From Salirhabdus sp. Marseille-P4669 (GTDB lineage: Bacteria; Bacillota; Bacilli; Bacillales; Alkalibacillaceae): DNA of 64,000 bases. Location of the stretch: the NCBI RefSeq assembly GCF_900240405.1, contig NZ_OEQK01000001.1, forward strand, positions 558,001 through 622,000, written 5' to 3'. Shown piece after piece: positions 61,961 through 64,000 of the stretch. How positions within the stretch are numbered: position 1 is the first letter of the stretch; the number at the start of each line of letters is the position of its first letter. Below the pieces are notes generated by a model. That model made no database searches and was not told where the DNA came from. It saw nothing but the letters and a program-made list of their open reading frames with translations. Made by a program: the position numbers and the translations under genes.

Positions 61961-63229
61961 ATGAAGAAAAAGCTATGGATGTTCGCTGTATTATTTTTTG
62001 TAGCTATTGTTGCAGCGGCATGTAATTCGGATGATGCTTCTTCCGATTCCGAAGGCGGAGATAAAGTAGAAATCTTCAGCTGGTGGACTGGTGCTGGTGA
62101 GGAAGCAGGATTGAATGCACTTATTGAGGTATTTAAAGAAAAGCATCCAGACATTGAAATTGAAAACGCAGCTGTAGCTGGTGGTGCTGGTACAAACGCA
62201 AAGGCAGTGTTGGCTAGCCGTATGCAAGGGGACGATCCACCTTCTACATTCCAGGTGCATGGTGGAGCTGAGCTAAATGAAAGCTGGGTTGCTGCTGACA
62301 AAATGGAACCAATCAATGATTTTTATGAAGAACAAGGCTGGATGGATAAGTTCCCACAAGACTTAATTGATTTAGTAAGTAAAGATGGAGACATTTATTC
62401 TGTTCCAGTTAATATTCACCGTGGTAATGTTATTTTCTATAACAAAAAGGTGTTTGAAGAAAATGGTTTAGAAGCACCTACAACGTATGAAGAATTCTTT
62501 GCGGTTGCGGATTCCTTAGAGGCGGCAGGTATCACACCTTTAGCTCTAGGTGATAAAGAGCCATGGACAGCAACGCAAATCTTTGAAAACGCTTTATTAG
62601 CTGTGCTAGGTCCAGATGATTATCGTGGATTATGGACAGGGGACGTAGCATTTGATGATCCTCGTGTGAAAGAGGCGGCAGAAATTTTCGGTCAAATGCT
62701 AGATTATGTGAACGAAGACCATGCATCACGCAACTGGCAGGATGCAACACAGCTTGTAGCCAATGGGGAAGCTGGAATGACTATTATGGGTGACTGGGCG
62801 AAAGGATATTTAGCTCATGACCTAGGCCTTGAAACAAATGTTGATTTTGGTTATATCGAAACGCCGGATACAGATGGAGAATTTATGGTTATTACCGATA
62901 CATTTGGATTACCTAAAGGTATTGACAATGTAGAGGATACGAAAAAGTTTTTGGCAGTATTAGGTTCGGTTGAAGGGCAAGACGCGTTCAACCCATTAAA
63001 AGGATCTATTCCTGCACGTGTGGATGCAGACCCTGAAAAGTATGACCAATATGGTAAAGATACAATGGAAGACTTTAAGAATTCAGCTTTAACTCCAAGT
63101 CTTGCACACGGTTCTGCAGCATCTGAAGGTTTCCTAACAAAGGCAAACCAAGCAGTAAATATTTTTGTTACACAAAGAGATGTTGACCAATTAGTTCAAG
63201 CACTAATGGATGCATCCTCTGATCTATAA
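61961..63229 (+). CDS. ABC sugar transporter solute-binding lipoprotein
   Basis: This 422-residue family 1 binding protein has a signal peptide with lipobox VAAAC (Cys21), a short Asp/Ser linker and the fold starting VEIFSWWTGAGEEAGLNALIEVFKEKHPDIEIE. The ATG follows AAAAGGGGGAAAATAGA; the frame is open further upstream, but that would include the promoter. It lies behind a sugar-sensing three-component system and galKT, so a galactose-containing oligosaccharide is a good candidate ligand. A hairpin separates it from the permease gene. Confidence 0.92.
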   Translation: MKKKLWMFAVLFFVAIVAAACNSDDASSDSEGGDKVEIFSWWTGAGEEAGLNALIEVFKEKHPDIEIENAAVAGGAGTNAKAVLASRMQGDDPPSTFQVHGGAELNESWVAADKMEPINDFYEEQGWMDKFPQDLIDLVSKDGDIYSVPVNIHRGNVIFYNKKVFEENGLEAPTTYEEFFAVADSLEAAGITPLALGDKEPWTATQIFENALLAVLGPDDYRGLWTGDVAFDDPRVKEAAEIFGQMLDYVNEDHASRNWQDATQLVANGEAGMTIMGDWAKGYLAHDLGLETNVDFGYIETPDTDGEFMVITDTFGLPKGIDNVEDTKKFLAVLGSVEGQDAFNPLKGSIPARVDADPEKYDQYGKDTMEDFKNSALTPSLAHGSAASEGFLTKANQAVNIFVTQRDVDQLVQALMDASSDL

Positions 63230-63269
63230 AATGACGTTTGATTGATTTGTACAACTCCCACATATAAAC

Positions 63270-63310
63270 CACCCTATGCCACATGACGTGGTATAGGGTG
63301 CACATTTTTA
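63270..63310 (+). terminator. Stem-loop between binding protein and permease genes
   Basis: CACCCTATGCCAC (63270-63282) pairs with GTGGTATAGGGTG (63288-63300) with one wobble and a 5-nt loop, followed by a short T-run (63305-63309). Partial termination would keep the binding protein in excess. Confidence 0.7.
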
Positions 63311-63422
63311 GCGTGCGCCTTTCGTTCGCGACGACTGAAATCTATTAAACTTGGAATGCAAAACGCTCTGGAAAAAGAACGTTTTTTAAATACATGAGAT
63401 AGCCTCTTTAAGGGGGATGGAT

Positions 63423-64000
63423 ATGGAGAAACGAAAAAAGAAAAAACGATCAAAAGACCAATGGACCGCAATCGCCTTTTTAATGCCATCCGTTGTTTTA
63501 CTATTTATCTTTGTCTACGGCTTTATTGGCTGGACAGGGTATGTATCCTTTAGTAATTGGAATTCACTCGTTCCGGACTTTTCTTTCGCTGGATTGAAAA
63601 ACTACCTCTATTTATTTGGGGATTTTCGATTCCAAGCGGATTTGCGGAACATGCTATTCTTTACGCTTCTGTTTATTGCACTAATTATTCTATTAGGTTT
63701 ATCGCTAGCGGTATTGATTGATAAGAAAATCAAAGGGGAATCGATTTTCCGTAACATCTTCTTCTTTCCAATGGCCCTTTCCTTTGTTGTAACCGGGGTT
63801 GTTTGGCAGTGGATTTTAAACCCATCCACTGGGATTAACAACTTTTTAAAGACCTTTGGAATAGAGCCGATGTGGTATACCGATACCAATATTCTAGCAG
63901 GGTTTCGCTGGGGAGAAATAGAGTTTGGATTGCCAGTCGCAATCATTTCCGTTGTGATTGCTGCCGTTTGGCAATTAACAGGATTTGCACTAGCTATGTA
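63423..64000 (+). CDS. ABC sugar permease, MalF type (partial, runs off the window)
   Basis: The frame opens with a basic stretch (MEKRKKKKRSKDQ) and continues with hydrophobic segments to the last base, so it is truncated by the window edge after about 192 residues. The first membrane span (AIAFLMPSVVLLFIFVYGFIG) and the NYLYLFGDFRF region are typical of MalF/UgpA permeases. ATG at 63,423 is six bases behind AGGGGG; another in-frame ATG at 63,417 is too close. It would form the channel for the ligand of the preceding lipoprotein. A MalG-type partner is expected to follow. Confidence 0.87.
   Translation, partial: MEKRKKKKRSKDQWTAIAFLMPSVVLLFIFVYGFIGWTGYVSFSNWNSLVPDFSFAGLKNYLYLFGDFRFQADLRNMLFFTLLFIALIILLGLSLAVLIDKKIKGESIFRNIFFFPMALSFVVTGVVWQWILNPSTGINNFLKTFGIEPMWYTDTNILAGFRWGEIEFGLPVAIISVVIAAVWQLTGFALAM

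Overview
The window looks like chromosomal DNA of a low-GC, Gram-positive member of the Bacillaceae. The clues are strong AGGAGG-type ribosome binding sites with frequent TTG/GTG starts, lipobox lipoproteins, a SigL (sigma-54) gene beside a LutR-type regulator, LutABC, an LCP cell-wall protein, an MsmX/UgpC-type shared ATPase, CcpA cre-like sites and an L-lysine 6-dehydrogenase resembling the Geobacillus enzyme. I cannot name the genus with confidence. There is no rRNA, tRNA, CRISPR array, transposase or phage gene. The window reads as stable chromosome with an unusually dense set of catabolic operons.

Layout. 0-1.5 kb: the end of a DUF6241-like gene and a membrane-anchored SGNH-fold protein. 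1.5-4.2 kb (minus strand): GlcD/GlcF-type 2-hydroxyacid oxidase. 4.4-11 kb: an N-acetylmuramic acid (MurNAc) scavenging cluster made of a BadF-type kinase, MurQ etherase, a three-gene ABC sugar importer without its own ATPase and a MurR/RpiR regulator. A 0.5-kb array of 42-bp repeats splits it. 11-14.5 kb: an acyl-CoA dehydrogenase facing a FadR-type regulator and a tartrate dehydrogenase-like enzyme. 14.7-16.1 kb: fumC with a strong promoter and a perfect cre. 16.3-32.3 kb: a long co-directional block with a TAXI-TRAP transporter, a FadR-type regulator, a CitE-like lyase, a class III CoA transferase, a crotonase, an atypical acyl-CoA dehydrogenase, MmgE/PrpD, a two-subunit class I hydro-lyase, an MFS carrier, a second tartrate dehydrogenase homologue, a DASS carrier and D-tartrate dehydratase. 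32.3-38.5 kb: LutABC, LutR, SigL and an AEC carrier. 38.8-41.5 kb: lysine catabolism (aldehyde dehydrogenase plus lysine 6-dehydrogenase). 41.7-45 kb: PgcA and LCP, with a 21-bp-phased repeat array between them. 45.2-49.9 kb: a DeoR regulator, DtnK/DenK-type kinase, PdxA2 and GntP for four-carbon acid sugars. 50.2-52.9 kb: an ExaC/AcoD-like aldehyde dehydrogenase with DUF779, a second 42-bp array and a VOC protein. 53-64 kb: MsmX-like ATPase, an M24-fold protein that has lost most metal ligands, galK, galT, a membrane sugar-binding sensor with a YesM/YesN two-component pair, and the start of the ABC importer this system probably controls.

How it fits together. The region specialises in scavenging organic acids and cell-wall or plant-derived sugars: lactate/glycolate, tartrates, an itaconate/citramalate-like C5 acid, D-threonate/erythronate, lysine, MurNAc and galactosides. 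The 16-27 kb gene set strongly resembles the Pseudomonas itaconate (rip/ict-ich-ccl) locus. Two ABC importers here lack an ATPase, and the MsmX-like protein could power both. Candidate cre sites occur before fumC, gntP, the second aldehyde dehydrogenase, msmX and the second ABC importer, which suggests carbon catabolite control.

The most unusual non-coding signal is a set of imperfect arrays at about 6.3-6.8, 16.1, 43.5-43.7 and 52.1-52.4 kb. Their period is 21 bp or 2 x 21 bp, i.e. two or four DNA helical turns.
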